DNA of 64,000 nucleotides from Clostridium manihotivorum (GTDB lineage: Bacteria > Bacillota > Clostridia > Clostridiales > Clostridiaceae). The position numbers and the translations under genes were made by a program. Under the pieces are notes generated by a model that was not told the DNA's origin, did no database searches, and saw only the letters and a program-made list of their open reading frames with translations. The DNA lies in contig NZ_CP025746.1 of NCBI RefSeq assembly GCF_004015185.1, positions 2,311,776-2,375,775 on the forward strand, written 5' to 3'. Positions 54,888-63,297 of this stretch are shown here, in pieces. Numbering within the stretch: the stretch's first letter is position 1; each line of letters begins with the position of its first letter.

Positions 54888-55021
54888 TAGTTGAGAATTT
54901 AGAATTGACAATGGATAGTTGAGAATTGAGAGTGGAGAGTTAATAGTTGATAGTTGAGAGTGGAGAATTGAGAGTTAAGAGTTTAGTTAGTTGATAGTTG
55001 AGAATTGAGAATTGAGAGTTA
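54882..55021. repeat. Heptamer-type tandem repeat between dxs and tlyA
   Basis: About 140 bp consisting of some twenty 7-nt units of the type TTGAGAA, TTGAGAG, TTGATAG, GTGGAGA and TTAATAG, with almost no C on this strand. It starts in the last dxs codons (GTGGAGAGTTAATAGTTGAG). Units vary, but the 7-nt phase is mostly kept. It reads open in no useful frame. Confidence 0.85.
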
Positions 55022-55051
55022 ATTTTGAGGACCTGTATAGAGGAGATAAGG

Positions 55052-55861
55052 ATGGCAGATAAAAAGGAAAGATTAGATATCCTGCTTGTTGAAAAAGGAT
55101 TTTTTCAATCTAGGGAAAGAGCTAAGACTAGCATAATGGCTGGTAGTGTTTTTATAGATGGTAGAAGAGTAGATAAAAGCGGGGAAAAAGTAAAGGTTGA
55201 CGCTGAGATAGTAGTAAAGGGTAATGATATACCTTATGTCAGTAGAGGAGGCTTCAAATTAGAAAAAGCAATAAAAGCCTTTGGTATTGATTTAAAAGGA
55301 ACTGTTTGTTTAGATATAGGAGCATCAACTGGAGGATTTACAGATTGTATGCTTCAGAATGATGCTACTAAGGTATATGCAATAGATGTTGGTTATGGAC
55401 AGTTTGCATGGAAACTTAGAACAGACGAGAGAGTAGTATGCATGGAGAGAACTAATGTAAGATATGTGACCGAAGATCAATTAGCTGAAAAGGCTAACTT
55501 TGCTTCTATAGATGTATCTTTTATTTCTCTTACAAAAGTAATTCCAGCTGTAATTAATCTATTGGATGATAAGGGTGAGGTTGTAGCTCTTATAAAACCT
55601 CAGTTTGAGGCTGGAAGAGAAAAGGTTGGTAAAAAAGGGGTAGTTAGAGATCCGAATACTCACAAGGAAGTCATAGAAAAAATCGTTGGGTTTATAACTT
55701 CATTAAGTTTATCTATTAAGGGACTAGACTTCTCGCCTATAAAAGGACCAGAGGGTAACATAGAGTATTTAGTATATTTCACTAAGGCTGGAGTTGAAAC
55801 TCCATTTAGCCTTGAAGAAAGAATTGAAAAAGTAGTTCAAGACTCTCATAATAATATATAA
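55052..55861 (+). CDS. tlyA: TlyA family rRNA (cytidine-2'-O)-methyltransferase
   Basis: 269 residues from ATG 55052, with GAGGAG 8 nt upstream; the longer TTG frame begins in the tandem repeat. An N-terminal S4 domain (ERLDILLVEKGFFQSRERAK) and an FtsJ-like methyltransferase domain with CLDIGASTGGFTDCML (SAM motif) and ASIDVSFISLTKVIPA. In mycobacteria TlyA methylates 16S C1409 and 23S C1920. KPQFEAGREKVGKKGVVRD is a further family mark. Confidence 0.94.
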   Translation: MADKKERLDILLVEKGFFQSRERAKTSIMAGSVFIDGRRVDKSGEKVKVDAEIVVKGNDIPYVSRGGFKLEKAIKAFGIDLKGTVCLDIGASTGGFTDCMLQNDATKVYAIDVGYGQFAWKLRTDERVVCMERTNVRYVTEDQLAEKANFASIDVSFISLTKVIPAVINLLDDKGEVVALIKPQFEAGREKVGKKGVVRDPNTHKEVIEKIVGFITSLSLSIKGLDFSPIKGPEGNIEYLVYFTKAGVETPFSLEERIEKVVQDSHNNI

Positions 55862-55873
55862 CATGGAGGAACT

Positions 55874-56713
55874 ATGAAAAATATTGGCGTTTTTATAAAT
55901 CCATCTAAGGACAAAGATGGTTCTATATTAGATACAATAACTAAAAAGACAAAAGAGTATTTTCAAGACTCCTGTATTTTTACAGTTCAGAGCAATAAAG
56001 ATATACAAAGTAGGAAGGAAGCTACGGATTGCCTAATTGTTTTAGGCGGTGATGGAACAATTCTAGGTGCTACTAGAGACCTTGCTATACCTGAAGATAT
56101 ACCTATATTTGGCATAAATATAGGTAATCTTGGGTTTCTTACTAGTGTTGATAGCAAATGCACTGACTATGCACTACAGTGTCTTAAAAATAAACGCTTT
56201 AAATATGAAAAAAGAATGATGCTTAAATGTAATGTGTCATGTGAAAGTGGAGTTTATGACAATATAGCCTTAAACGATATAGTAATTGCAAAAGGCACTC
56301 TTTCTAGAATGGTAAAATACAAAATTTTTGTAGATAATAAATTTTACTCTTCTTTCAAAGGAGATGGTGTTATAATATCAACACCTACTGGTTCTACTGC
56401 ATATTCTTTTTCTGCTGGAGGGCCTTTGATAATGCCTTCTTTAGAAATCATAACCATAGTTCCAATATGCTCGCATACTCCTACAATGAGATCCATTATA
56501 GTTAATGGCAACAGCACTATTGAAATACAAGCTGAAAGTTTTGGAGAAGAAACCTTTTTAACAGTGGATGGGCAAAAGTCTATAAAGTTAAGTAAAAATT
56601 CTAAAATAATGGTAGGTAAAAATCATAAATCTTGTAATTTAATATTATTGGACGATTACGATTATTTTAACGTTCTTAGAAAAAAAATCTTAAGCCAAGA
56701 TGGCGATTGGTAG
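55874..56713 (+). CDS. nadK: NAD kinase
   Basis: 279 residues. It phosphorylates NAD to NADP. GGDGT motif in CLIVLGGDGTILGATRD, then FGINIGNLGFLTSVDS, LNDIVIAKG, STPTGSTAYSFSAGGPL and VPICSHT, all diagnostic. GGAGGAAC precedes the ATG. It lies 12 bp after tlyA and 12 bp before argR in the conserved clostridial order. Confidence 0.96.
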   Translation: MKNIGVFINPSKDKDGSILDTITKKTKEYFQDSCIFTVQSNKDIQSRKEATDCLIVLGGDGTILGATRDLAIPEDIPIFGINIGNLGFLTSVDSKCTDYALQCLKNKRFKYEKRMMLKCNVSCESGVYDNIALNDIVIAKGTLSRMVKYKIFVDNKFYSSFKGDGVIISTPTGSTAYSFSAGGPLIMPSLEIITIVPICSHTPTMRSIIVNGNSTIEIQAESFGEETFLTVDGQKSIKLSKNSKIMVGKNHKSCNLILLDDYDYFNVLRKKILSQDGDW

Positions 56714-56725
56714 GGTGAGGGAAAC

Positions 56726-57178
56726 GTGAAGTCAAAAAGACATACAAAAATTTTAGAAATAATAAATAATAAGTCTATAGAAACTCAAGAAGAGCTTGCA
56801 GAAATACTTAAGAAGGAAGGTTTTGATGTAACTCAGGCTACGGTTTCTAGAGATATAAAGACTTTGAAACTTATAAAGGTACTTGGTGATGGAGGCAGAT
56901 ATAAGTATGCTTCCATAAATAATAGCACAAATGACATGACTGATAAGATGGCAAGTATCTTTACTAACACTGTATTAAGTGTTGAGAATGTAGATAAGAT
57001 GGTGGTTGTAAAGACTTTGTCTGGATCTGCACCAGCTGCTGCTGAAGCTATAGATACTTTGCATTTTACTGATATTGCAGGAACTATAGCTGGAGACAAT
57101 ACTATTTTTATTATTGTGAGGACTTTAGAAACGGCAGAAGATTTAGTATCTAAAATGAGAAAAATGATAAATACTTAA
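56726..57178 (+). CDS. argR: Arginine repressor ArgR
   Basis: 150 residues from a GTG start after GTAGGGTGAGGG. An N-terminal winged helix ([20 protein letters not shown] and [15 protein letters not shown]) and a C-terminal arginine-binding hexamer domain ([29 protein letters not shown]). ArgR controls arginine synthesis and breakdown; no arg genes are near, so it acts in trans. It sits upstream of recN as in Bacillus. Confidence 0.95.
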   Translation: MKSKRHTKILEIINNKSIETQEELAEILKKEGFDVTQATVSRDIKTLKLIKVLGDGGRYKYASINNSTNDMTDKMASIFTNTVLSVENVDKMVVVKTLSGSAPAAAEAIDTLHFTDIAGTIAGDNTIFIIVRTLETAEDLVSKMRKMINT

Positions 57179-57199
57179 TGAAGAGTAAGGTGGGTTAGG

Positions 57200-58897
57200 A
57201 TGTTATTACAACTTACTATTGAAAATTTTGCACTTATAGAAAAAGTATGTTTATCCTTTGATAAAGGATTTAATATACTATCTGGTGAAACAGGTGCAGG
57301 TAAGTCCATACTTATAGATGCTATAAATTATGTTTTAGGTGGAAAGTTCAATAAAGATATTATAAGAACTGGTGAAAATAAGACCTTTGTAGAAGCTATA
57401 TTTGATATTGAAAATAGTAGAACTAAGAATGCTCTTGAGGAGCTGGACATAGATACTGATGATCTTATAATAATATCCAGAGAATCTTTTCAAAATGGAA
57501 AGTCTGTAATTAAGGTTAATGGTAAGAGCTTAATCATCTCATCATTAAAAAGACTTACAGAAACACTTATAGATATTCATGGACAGCATGAAAATCAAAA
57601 TCTTATGAATAAATCCAGCCATATAAACTATCTTGATAGTTTTGGTGAGGAAAAAATACTCAAACCTTTAAGTAAATACAGAGGACTTTATCAAGAAGCA
57701 GTTGCTGTAGAAAATAGAATAAAAGAACTAAGAGGTAATGAGGATAATGAAAAGTTAGTAAATTATCTTAAGTATCAGATTGATGATATAGATGAAGGGA
57801 AGCTAAATGTAAACGAAGAAGAAGAGCTTAATGAGACGTTTTCAATATTATCAAACTCTGAGAAGATAAGTAAAGCACTCTCTCATACATATAACGGCCT
57901 AAGAGGTGGAAGTGATGAGGGTTCCATAATTGATAGCCTAGCCAGCATTACTCACGATCTTTCTAATATAACTAAGTACTCTGATAGAATAAAGAAAGCT
58001 TATGAAAGTCTTAATGAAATATTTTATAACTTAGCTGAGGTTGCCAATGAAGTTAGAGATATTAGTGAAGAATATGTTTTTGATGAGGATGAATTGGACA
58101 GGGTTAATAGAAGAACCTATGAGATTGGTCTTTATAAAAAGAAGTATGGAGAAACTGTTGAGAGTATCCTAGAGTATAGAAAACAGTTAGAAGACCAATA
58201 CAACCAAATAGTTAATTCTGAACAGATTATCAATAAGCTTATAGAAGAAAAAAATAAAATATATGATGAAATGAGAATAGTAGGCGAAGAACTACATGAA
58301 ATAAGAGTGAACCTAGGAAAAGAACTTGAAGAAAGAATAAGTAGAGAGCTTAAGTATGTAGGACTAGAAAAGAGTACTTTTAGTATAGAAATAGTCTCTT
58401 CAGAAGAGTTCAACTATAATGGGATGGATAAGGTGCAATTCTTAATATCTACAAATCCTGGAGAACCATTAAAGTCATTGGAAAAGGTAGTCTCTGGAGG
58501 AGAACTTTCAAGAATAATGCTTTCTTTAAAAACAGTTTTTGTGGATAAGGATAAGATACCTACAGTAATTTTCGATGAAATAGACACAGGAATTAGTGGA
58601 AGAATAGCACAAGCTGTTGGCGAAAAGATGTATGAAATATCTGTTAAACACCAGGTTTTTTGCATAACTCATCTTCCGCAAATAGCATCGATGTCAGATA
58701 ATCATTTTCTTATTTCAAAGCATGTTGATCAGCATAAGACCTTTACTAAAGTAAAAGTTTTAAACACTGAAGAAAAGAACCTGGAAGTTGCTAAGATGAT
58801 AGGTGGAGTAGAAGTAACCTCGGCTACACTTACTAATGCAAAAGAAATGGTTGAGATGGCAGATATTAAAAAAAATCATATGAAATATAATACATAA
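57200..58897 (+). CDS. recN: DNA repair protein RecN
   Basis: 565 residues, an SMC-like ATPase recruited to double-strand breaks. Walker A GETGAGKSILIDAI, LIDIHGQHENQNLM, a long coiled coil (residues about 150-390), signature LVSGGELSRIMLSLK, Walker B TVIFDEIDTGISG, and the H-loop FCITHLPQIASM. Full length. AAGGTGGG precedes the ATG. A terminator ends this transcript. Confidence 0.96.
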   Translation: MLLQLTIENFALIEKVCLSFDKGFNILSGETGAGKSILIDAINYVLGGKFNKDIIRTGENKTFVEAIFDIENSRTKNALEELDIDTDDLIIISRESFQNGKSVIKVNGKSLIISSLKRLTETLIDIHGQHENQNLMNKSSHINYLDSFGEEKILKPLSKYRGLYQEAVAVENRIKELRGNEDNEKLVNYLKYQIDDIDEGKLNVNEEEELNETFSILSNSEKISKALSHTYNGLRGGSDEGSIIDSLASITHDLSNITKYSDRIKKAYESLNEIFYNLAEVANEVRDISEEYVFDEDELDRVNRRTYEIGLYKKKYGETVESILEYRKQLEDQYNQIVNSEQIINKLIEEKNKIYDEMRIVGEELHEIRVNLGKELEERISRELKYVGLEKSTFSIEIVSSEEFNYNGMDKVQFLISTNPGEPLKSLEKVVSGGELSRIMLSLKTVFVDKDKIPTVIFDEIDTGISGRIAQAVGEKMYEISVKHQVFCITHLPQIASMSDNHFLISKHVDQHKTFTKVKVLNTEEKNLEVAKMIGGVEVTSATLTNAKEMVEMADIKKNHMKYNT

Positions 58898-58917
58898 TTA
58901 ATGAAGATTTAGGAAAA

Positions 58918-58947
58918 ATAGAACTATATGATAGTTCTATTTTTTTC
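58918..58947 (+). terminator. Intrinsic terminator of recN
   Basis: ATAGAACTAT (58918-58927) and ATAGTTCTAT (58931-58940) form a 10-bp stem around a 3-nt loop, followed by TTTTTTC. Confidence 0.88.
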
Positions 58948-58949
58948 TT

Positions 58950-59450
58950 TATAAATGTATAAATATCAAAAATCCATTAGAACAATTTTTCCCTACCATA
59001 ATAATAGCTATAAAGTTTTAATATAAATAAAGATATATTAATTATTTGAGTAAGTTCTTTAAAGCATTCTATGATTAGCCACTTAGCTATTTTGTGCTTT
59101 TTAAATAAATTTAATTATATATGTAGAAATTAAATTTCTATATTCAATCGATAGCATTGCATTGGTTCTATAAAGTTCCCAATTTAAAAGTTTTATTGTT
59201 CTGTATATATTTATCATAGCTGTGTTTTAATATTACCAAGTTTTTTAAAAACACTATATAAGTAGTTTCAACAATTTTGCCATCATATTAAACAAAAATA
59301 GGTCAAGAGAAATTGCTCATAGCTTACAAGTTAAAATTTAAAAAAATGAAGATAAAATTAGTAGCTTTTAAATTTTATTGTCTTTTATAACAGAGTTAAT
59401 ATAGCATATGCAACTATATTTGTGGGTAACTTAAGGGTAAAGAAAAGGAG
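58950..59450. other. 500-bp gap before spoIVB, nothing recognised
   Basis: AT-rich DNA with no gene, no family A, B or C repeat and no hairpin I could support. It lies where some extremophile Firmicutes carry OLE RNA near this gene set, but no OLE partner gene is present and I see no conserved structure. A forespore promoter for spoIVB is expected near its right end. Confidence 0.4.
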
Positions 59451-59458
59451 GAGATAAA

Positions 59459-60646
59459 ATGAATACGAAGCTTATCAGAAATATATTTTATACCATAAGT
59501 TTAGTGTTGTTCGTAAGCTTTTACATATTCTCTTCTAATGTAACAACACCCACTAGAAGTTATATGAATATAGTGCAGAAGGGATATAATATTTTCGCGT
59601 CTACTGATAGTAAAAAAGTAAGTAGCAAAGAAAGGCAGACTCAGGGTAAGAACATAACAACAGCTCCAATGAAATCTGTATTTTCTTCTAAATCAGAAGA
59701 CTTAGAAATATATCCTGGAGGAAGCTGTGTTGGTGTTAAGATACAAACAAAAGGTGTATTAGTTGTAGGATTTTCAGATATAGAAACAAATGAGGGGAAA
59801 GCAGAAAGTCCTAGCAGAAAAGCTGGAATAATGCTAGGAGATGTAGTTCTAAAAGTAAATAGTGAAGACATAGAAAATTCAAAGGATTTAATTAAAAAGT
59901 TGAATAATTTGACTAATTCTGATGTGAAGGTGACCATAAGTCATAATAATGAAATAATGGAAAAGACAATTATTAGTATAAAGTCATCTAGTGATGAAAA
60001 ATACAAGATAGGATTATGGGTAAGAGATTCAACAGCCGGTGTAGGTACTTTAACCTTTTATGATGAAAATACTAAAAAGTTTGGTGCCTTAGGACATCCA
60101 ATAACAGATAATGACACAAATACAATTTTGAGTATAAAGGATGGTTCATTGATTAATACCTCAATAATAAGCGTAAGAAAAGGTCAAAAAGGAAATCCTG
60201 GTGAATTAAAAGGAGTATTTGTAGAAGAAGATAATCCCTTAGGAGAAATAAAAAATAATACTGTTTGTGGCATATTCGGTACCTCAGATAATAAACTTAA
60301 TACTAGAAGTAATAAACCTCTAAAAGTAGGTTTTAGGGATGAAATCAAAGAAGGAAAAGCAAAAATAATAACTACTATTGATGAAAGTGGTCCACAAATG
60401 TATGATATAGAAATCGTAAAGTTATTAAGTCAAGATAAGCCAGGACCAAAAAGTATGATTATTAAGGTTACTGATCCTAAACTTTTAGAAAAAACAGGTG
60501 GAATAGTGCAGGGAATGAGTGGAAGTCCTATAATTCAAAATAATAAGATAGTAGGCGCGGTTACACATGTTCTTATAAATAAACCAGATGTAGGATATGG
60601 TATTTATATAGAATGGATGCTAAAAGATGCAGGTATTATTAACTAA
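59459..60646 (+). CDS. spoIVB: SpoIVB serine peptidase
   Basis: 395 residues. An N-terminal membrane anchor (residues about 10-28), a PDZ domain near 100-175 (PSRKAGIMLGDVVLKVNSED) and an S55 peptidase domain with the catalytic histidine in FGALGHPITD and serine in VQGMSGSPIIQNNKIVGAVT. Forespore-made SpoIVB crosses the inner forespore membrane and triggers SpoIVFA cleavage and pro-sigma-K processing. AAAGGAGGAG precedes the ATG. It lies upstream of spo0A as in most spore formers. Confidence 0.95.
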   Translation: MNTKLIRNIFYTISLVLFVSFYIFSSNVTTPTRSYMNIVQKGYNIFASTDSKKVSSKERQTQGKNITTAPMKSVFSSKSEDLEIYPGGSCVGVKIQTKGVLVVGFSDIETNEGKAESPSRKAGIMLGDVVLKVNSEDIENSKDLIKKLNNLTNSDVKVTISHNNEIMEKTIISIKSSSDEKYKIGLWVRDSTAGVGTLTFYDENTKKFGALGHPITDNDTNTILSIKDGSLINTSIISVRKGQKGNPGELKGVFVEEDNPLGEIKNNTVCGIFGTSDNKLNTRSNKPLKVGFRDEIKEGKAKIITTIDESGPQMYDIEIVKLLSQDKPGPKSMIIKVTDPKLLEKTGGIVQGMSGSPIIQNNKIVGAVTHVLINKPDVGYGIYIEWMLKDAGIIN

Positions 60647-60724
60647 CAAAAAAAGTAATATTGTGGTATAATTAAAAAAGATATCTTAAATGATATCTTT
60701 TTTATCTAAAATCTTTTTTAAAGA

Positions 60725-60751
60725 AGGAATTGAAGAAGTTTTGTCGAATTA
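60725..60751 (+). promoter_or_regulatory. Sigma-H-like promoter of spo0A with a Spo0A box on the -10
   Basis: AGGAATT (60725-60731) and GTCGAATTA (60743-60751) fit the sigma-H consensus RnAGGAwWW, 11 nt, RnnGAAT. TTTGTCGAA (60740-60748), a perfect Spo0A box, overlaps that -10. The start codon is 46 bp downstream. This indicates sigma-H drive and direct autoregulation by Spo0A~P; the overlap with the -10 would favour repression or feedback. Confidence 0.65.
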
Positions 60752-60796
60752 ATTAAATTGTTAATAAATGGAATCATATGCGAAGGGGAGAATTTT

Positions 60797-61612
60797 ATGC
60801 AAGAATCAAAAATATCAGTATTAATTGCAGATGATAATAAGGAATTCTGTAATATATTAAATGACTATTTACTTAATCAAAGAGATATAGTAGTTACCGG
60901 AATCGCTAAAGATGGTTTAGAGGCTTTAAAATTAATCGAAGAAAGAAAACCAGATTTAGTCGTACTAGATATAATTATGCCACATTTAGATGGACTTGGA
61001 GTTTTAGAAAAACTAGCTTCTATGAATTTAGATCCAATTCCAAGAATAATAGTTCTTTCTGCTGTAGGACAAGACAAAATAACACAAAGAGCTATCACTT
61101 TAGGTGCAGACTACTATGTTGTTAAACCATTTGATATGGATGTATTCACTAAGAGAATAAGACAAATGTTTAATAATACAATATCAGGAGATTCTTCTAG
61201 AAAAACTGTACCATTGATGGAAACACCTGAAATCAAGGTGGAGTCAAAGAAGGAACCTGTTGATTTAGAATCAGAAATCACAAATATAATTCATGAAATT
61301 GGTGTTCCTGCACATATTAAAGGATACATGTATTTAAGAGAAGCTATAAGCATGGTGGTTAATGATATGGAGTTATTATCTGCGGTTACCAAAGAATTAT
61401 ACCCATCTATAGCAAAAAAATATAACACAACTGCAAGTAGAGTTGAAAGAGCTATAAGACATGCTATAGAAGTTGCTTGGGGAAGAGGACAAGTGGATGC
61501 TATAAACAAATTATTTGGCTACACTGTTCACAATGATAAAGGCAAGCCAACAAATTCAGAATTTATCGCTATGGTCGCTGATAAATTGAGACTTAAGAAT
61601 AAGGTGAGCTAA
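60797..61612 (+). CDS. spo0A: Sporulation transcription factor Spo0A
   Basis: 271 residues from ATG 60797, preceded by GAAGGGGAG; an earlier in-frame start would cover the promoter's downstream part. The receiver domain has the acidic pocket (IADDNKEF), the phosphorylated aspartate in [13 protein letters not shown] and the lysine in YVVKPFD. After a linker, the effector domain has [20 protein letters not shown] and the recognition helix in [19 protein letters not shown]. Master regulator of sporulation. Confidence 0.97.
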   Translation: MQESKISVLIADDNKEFCNILNDYLLNQRDIVVTGIAKDGLEALKLIEERKPDLVVLDIIMPHLDGLGVLEKLASMNLDPIPRIIVLSAVGQDKITQRAITLGADYYVVKPFDMDVFTKRIRQMFNNTISGDSSRKTVPLMETPEIKVESKKEPVDLESEITNIIHEIGVPAHIKGYMYLREAISMVVNDMELLSAVTKELYPSIAKKYNTTASRVERAIRHAIEVAWGRGQVDAINKLFGYTVHNDKGKPTNSEFIAMVADKLRLKNKVS

Positions 61613-61725
61613 ATATAAATTGTTTCTCTAACACTGATTATGAGGCTTTATAACTTTTCAGTGGTAGAAAGATAGACTGTAAGATATTTAATTTTGATTT
61701 ATAAACTTTAAAAAGTTTTGATAAA

Positions 61726-61770
61726 AACCTTCTATTTTCATAGGAATATGATTATAGAAGGCTTTTTATT
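61726..61770 (+). terminator. Terminator downstream of spo0A
   Basis: CCTTCTAT and ATAGAAGG form an 8-bp stem, with TCATA and TATGA pairing further inside, followed by CTTTTTATTT. It is 115 bp after the stop codon. Confidence 0.8.
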
Positions 61771-61920
61771 TATAGGAATATATTTAAGCTATTGATTAAA
61801 ACAATTTTGAAAAAACTTTTATTTATTACTGTAATAAGTACTTTATAGGTATTATCTATAAGATTAAGATGACTTATATAATAATCAATTGTTAATAATT
61901 TGAAAAGATATATAACTTTA

Positions 61921-61949
61921 TTGACTTACTAGTCTAAAAATAATATAAT
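61921..61949 (+). promoter_or_regulatory. Sigma-A promoter of the first S-box-like RNA
   Basis: TTGACT (61921-61926), 17-nt spacer, TATAAT (61944-61949). Transcription would start near 61956, about a dozen bases before the structured RNA at 61968. It is one of the best promoters in the window. Confidence 0.8.
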
Positions 61950-61967
61950 TAAGAAAAGTTAATAATA

Positions 61968-62075
61968 TTTATCAAGAGTCATGGAAGAGAATTAGCTCGC
62001 TATTACCGTGACACCAACCTGCAGCTCAATGCAAGGTGGTAAAACTAATAATGATAAGTAGGTTTTGGATTTCAA
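61968..62075 (+). ncRNA. S-box-like (SAM riboswitch) RNA 1, reduced form
   Basis: P1 pairs TTATCA (61969-61974) with TGATAA (62052-62057), followed by the conserved AGAG. P2 pairs CATGG (61980) with CCGTG (62006-62010) around GAG/CTC. CACCAACC leads to P3 (CCTGCA with TGCAAGG), then GGTGGTAAAACTAATA. The AGAG, CAACC and GGTGxTAA landmarks are in S-box order, but no P4 hairpin is seen and the GATGAA and GGCAACC segments are altered. A reduced SAM-I or SAM-I/IV-like variant is the best guess. Confidence 0.55.
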
Positions 62076-62076
62076 T

Positions 62077-62112
62077 ACCTCTTATCCTTTGATAGAGGTT
62101 TTTAATTTTTTG
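62077..62112 (+). terminator. Terminator of S-box-like RNA 1
   Basis: ACCTCTTATC and GATAGAGGT form a stem with loop CTTT, followed by TTTTTAATTTTTT. Its CTTATC (62081-62086) can instead pair with GATAAG (62053-62058) at the 3' side of P1, the layout expected of a terminating riboswitch. Confidence 0.8.
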
Positions 62113-62221
62113 CTTTTTAGAAAAGTATAATTTGGATATAGACGTGGAAAAGTAGGCTTAAATAGCTTGAATCCATATATGATAAAGAATAAAAAAGAAA
62201 AATTGTAATTGAATAAGATTG

Positions 62222-62327
62222 CTTATAAAGAGTAAGGGAGAGAATGGGCTCGATGAACTTACAGCAACCTACTAAGGTGTGGTGCTAATACCTACCATAT
62301 TTCATATGGGACTATAAGATTAATAGA
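62222..62327 (+). ncRNA. S-box (SAM-I) riboswitch 2
   Basis: P1 pairs CTTATA (62222-62227) with TATAAG (62313-62318); AGAG follows. P2 has TAAG/CTTA around GAG/CTC, with the conserved GATGAA (62252-62257). AGCAACC (62263-62269) opens P3, GGTGCTAAT (62281-62289) is the classic S-box J3/4 region, and P4 is CCATAT/ATATGG (62295-62309). All S-box landmarks are present in order. SAM-I RNAs bind S-adenosylmethionine and normally shut off methionine or SAM genes. Confidence 0.8.
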
Positions 62328-62333
62328 TTATGG

Positions 62334-62369
62334 CTTCCTTATGATTGTAAGATCAAAGGAAGTTTTTTT
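62334..62369 (+). terminator. Terminator of S-box riboswitch 2
   Basis: CTTCCTT (62334-62340) and AAGGAAG (62356-62362) enclose a 15-nt loop and are followed by seven T. CTTAT (62338-62342) can pair with ATAAG of P1, a possible antiterminator. Repeat copy A5 begins inside the T-run. Confidence 0.85.
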
Positions 62370-62547
62370 ACTGTTAAGAAAAATATAAAGTTTTTGCTAG
62401 TTAGACCTAGTGATAGAGAGAGTTTAGAACAGTTATTTAGGGTGAACAGTAAAAAAGTCTTATTCGCCTGCCAGACTTTTCTAATATTTATTTGAAAAGG
62501 CAGATGCACAAAAAGTTCACTAAAGAAAGTTGTTTTAGGGAAGTTTA
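62366..62547 (+). repeat. Family A dispersed structured element, copy A5
   Basis: Starts TTTTACTGTT (62366), closing arm AACAGTAAAAAA (62445-62456). CGCCTGCC (62465-62472) pairs with GGCAG (62499-62503). The last hairpin is decayed (AAAGTTGTTTTAGGG). It is the copy most like A1. Confidence 0.83.
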
Positions 62548-62600
62548 ATTATCTATGGGTATATAGGAGATTTATGATTTTATAAAGGAGAGAAAAATAT

Positions 62601-62957
62601 ATGAAGGGAATAAATGCAGCAAATAAAAGAGTAGTAGTCGGAGGCGGAACTTTTACAGATTCTTTGATAAGGAATACTGCCAGTACAGAAGAATATGTGG
62701 CATATGTTATTTCTTTGATTAATAATTATTTATTCAGTGGAAAGGAAATTGTAGATTATCTGATGGATTCGGAAAATCTATATCTATATCATGGTGAGGA
62801 TGAGATCTTAAATCTTTCACAAAAATATATAGATAGCTTTAGGCAGTCAGGCATATTGGCCTTTGACAAGTTTATAATAGAGATATTATCCGCTAATGGT
62901 TTTGAGTTGAATAAAAGAAATAATTATTATGATAAATTAAAAAAAGCTTCTATGTAG
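62601..62957 (+). CDS. Unknown 118-residue protein
   Basis: ATG 62601 follows AAAGGAGAG, and base composition by codon position is like its neighbours, so it is probably real. N-terminal GGGTFTDSLIRNTAST is followed by a helical body (EEYVAYVISLINNYLFSG, then KEIVDYLM) and a charged end. No membrane segment or signal peptide, and no family I recognise. It is the first gene after two terminated S-box RNAs and repeat A5, so it may respond to their readthrough. Confidence 0.65.
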   Translation: MKGINAANKRVVVGGGTFTDSLIRNTASTEEYVAYVISLINNYLFSGKEIVDYLMDSENLYLYHGEDEILNLSQKYIDSFRQSGILAFDKFIIEILSANGFELNKRNNYYDKLKKASM

Positions 62958-63297
62958 TTAGAAGGATTTATAGGTATCCTTTACGGAAACCTAATTTATA
63001 TATGTTTGATAATATGGGGTTCATAAATTAATAGTTTAAGTTGGATACCTACAGTCTGTTTACTTTTGTGAATATCTGGTATATTATTTAATTTAAAAGT
63101 ATATAGGGTTTCATTACATTAAGTTAATTAATGGTTGTTTTAAAATCGCAACTTCTTGGAGTTTAATGGCATGTATATATTAATATTAATAGTTGAGTTA
63201 AGGGATCTTGTAAAGATTCAGCACTTCAACTTGACAATATAGATTTCTTAATAAGTGGAGCGCCTATATAAGAGCTAAGCAGTTATGGAGGTTTATT
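62958..63297 (+). other. Leader region of the Nudix gene with alternative pairings
   Basis: AAGGAT (62963-62968) pairs locally with ATCCTT (62976-62981), while TAGGTATCC (62971-62979) can instead pair with GGATACCTA (63043-63051). The two pairings exclude each other. No T-run or known riboswitch core is seen. TTGACA at 63231 has no -10 at the right distance. Confidence 0.3.

Noticed and set aside
54882..55021. CRISPR array
   Set aside because: Units are about 7 nt with no spacers; it is a simple tandem repeat.
54888..59458. OLE RNA, which in some extremophile Firmicutes lies among these genes
   Set aside because: The dxs-tlyA gap is only a heptamer repeat, the recN-spoIVB gap shows no visible conserved structure, and no OLE-associated membrane protein gene is present.
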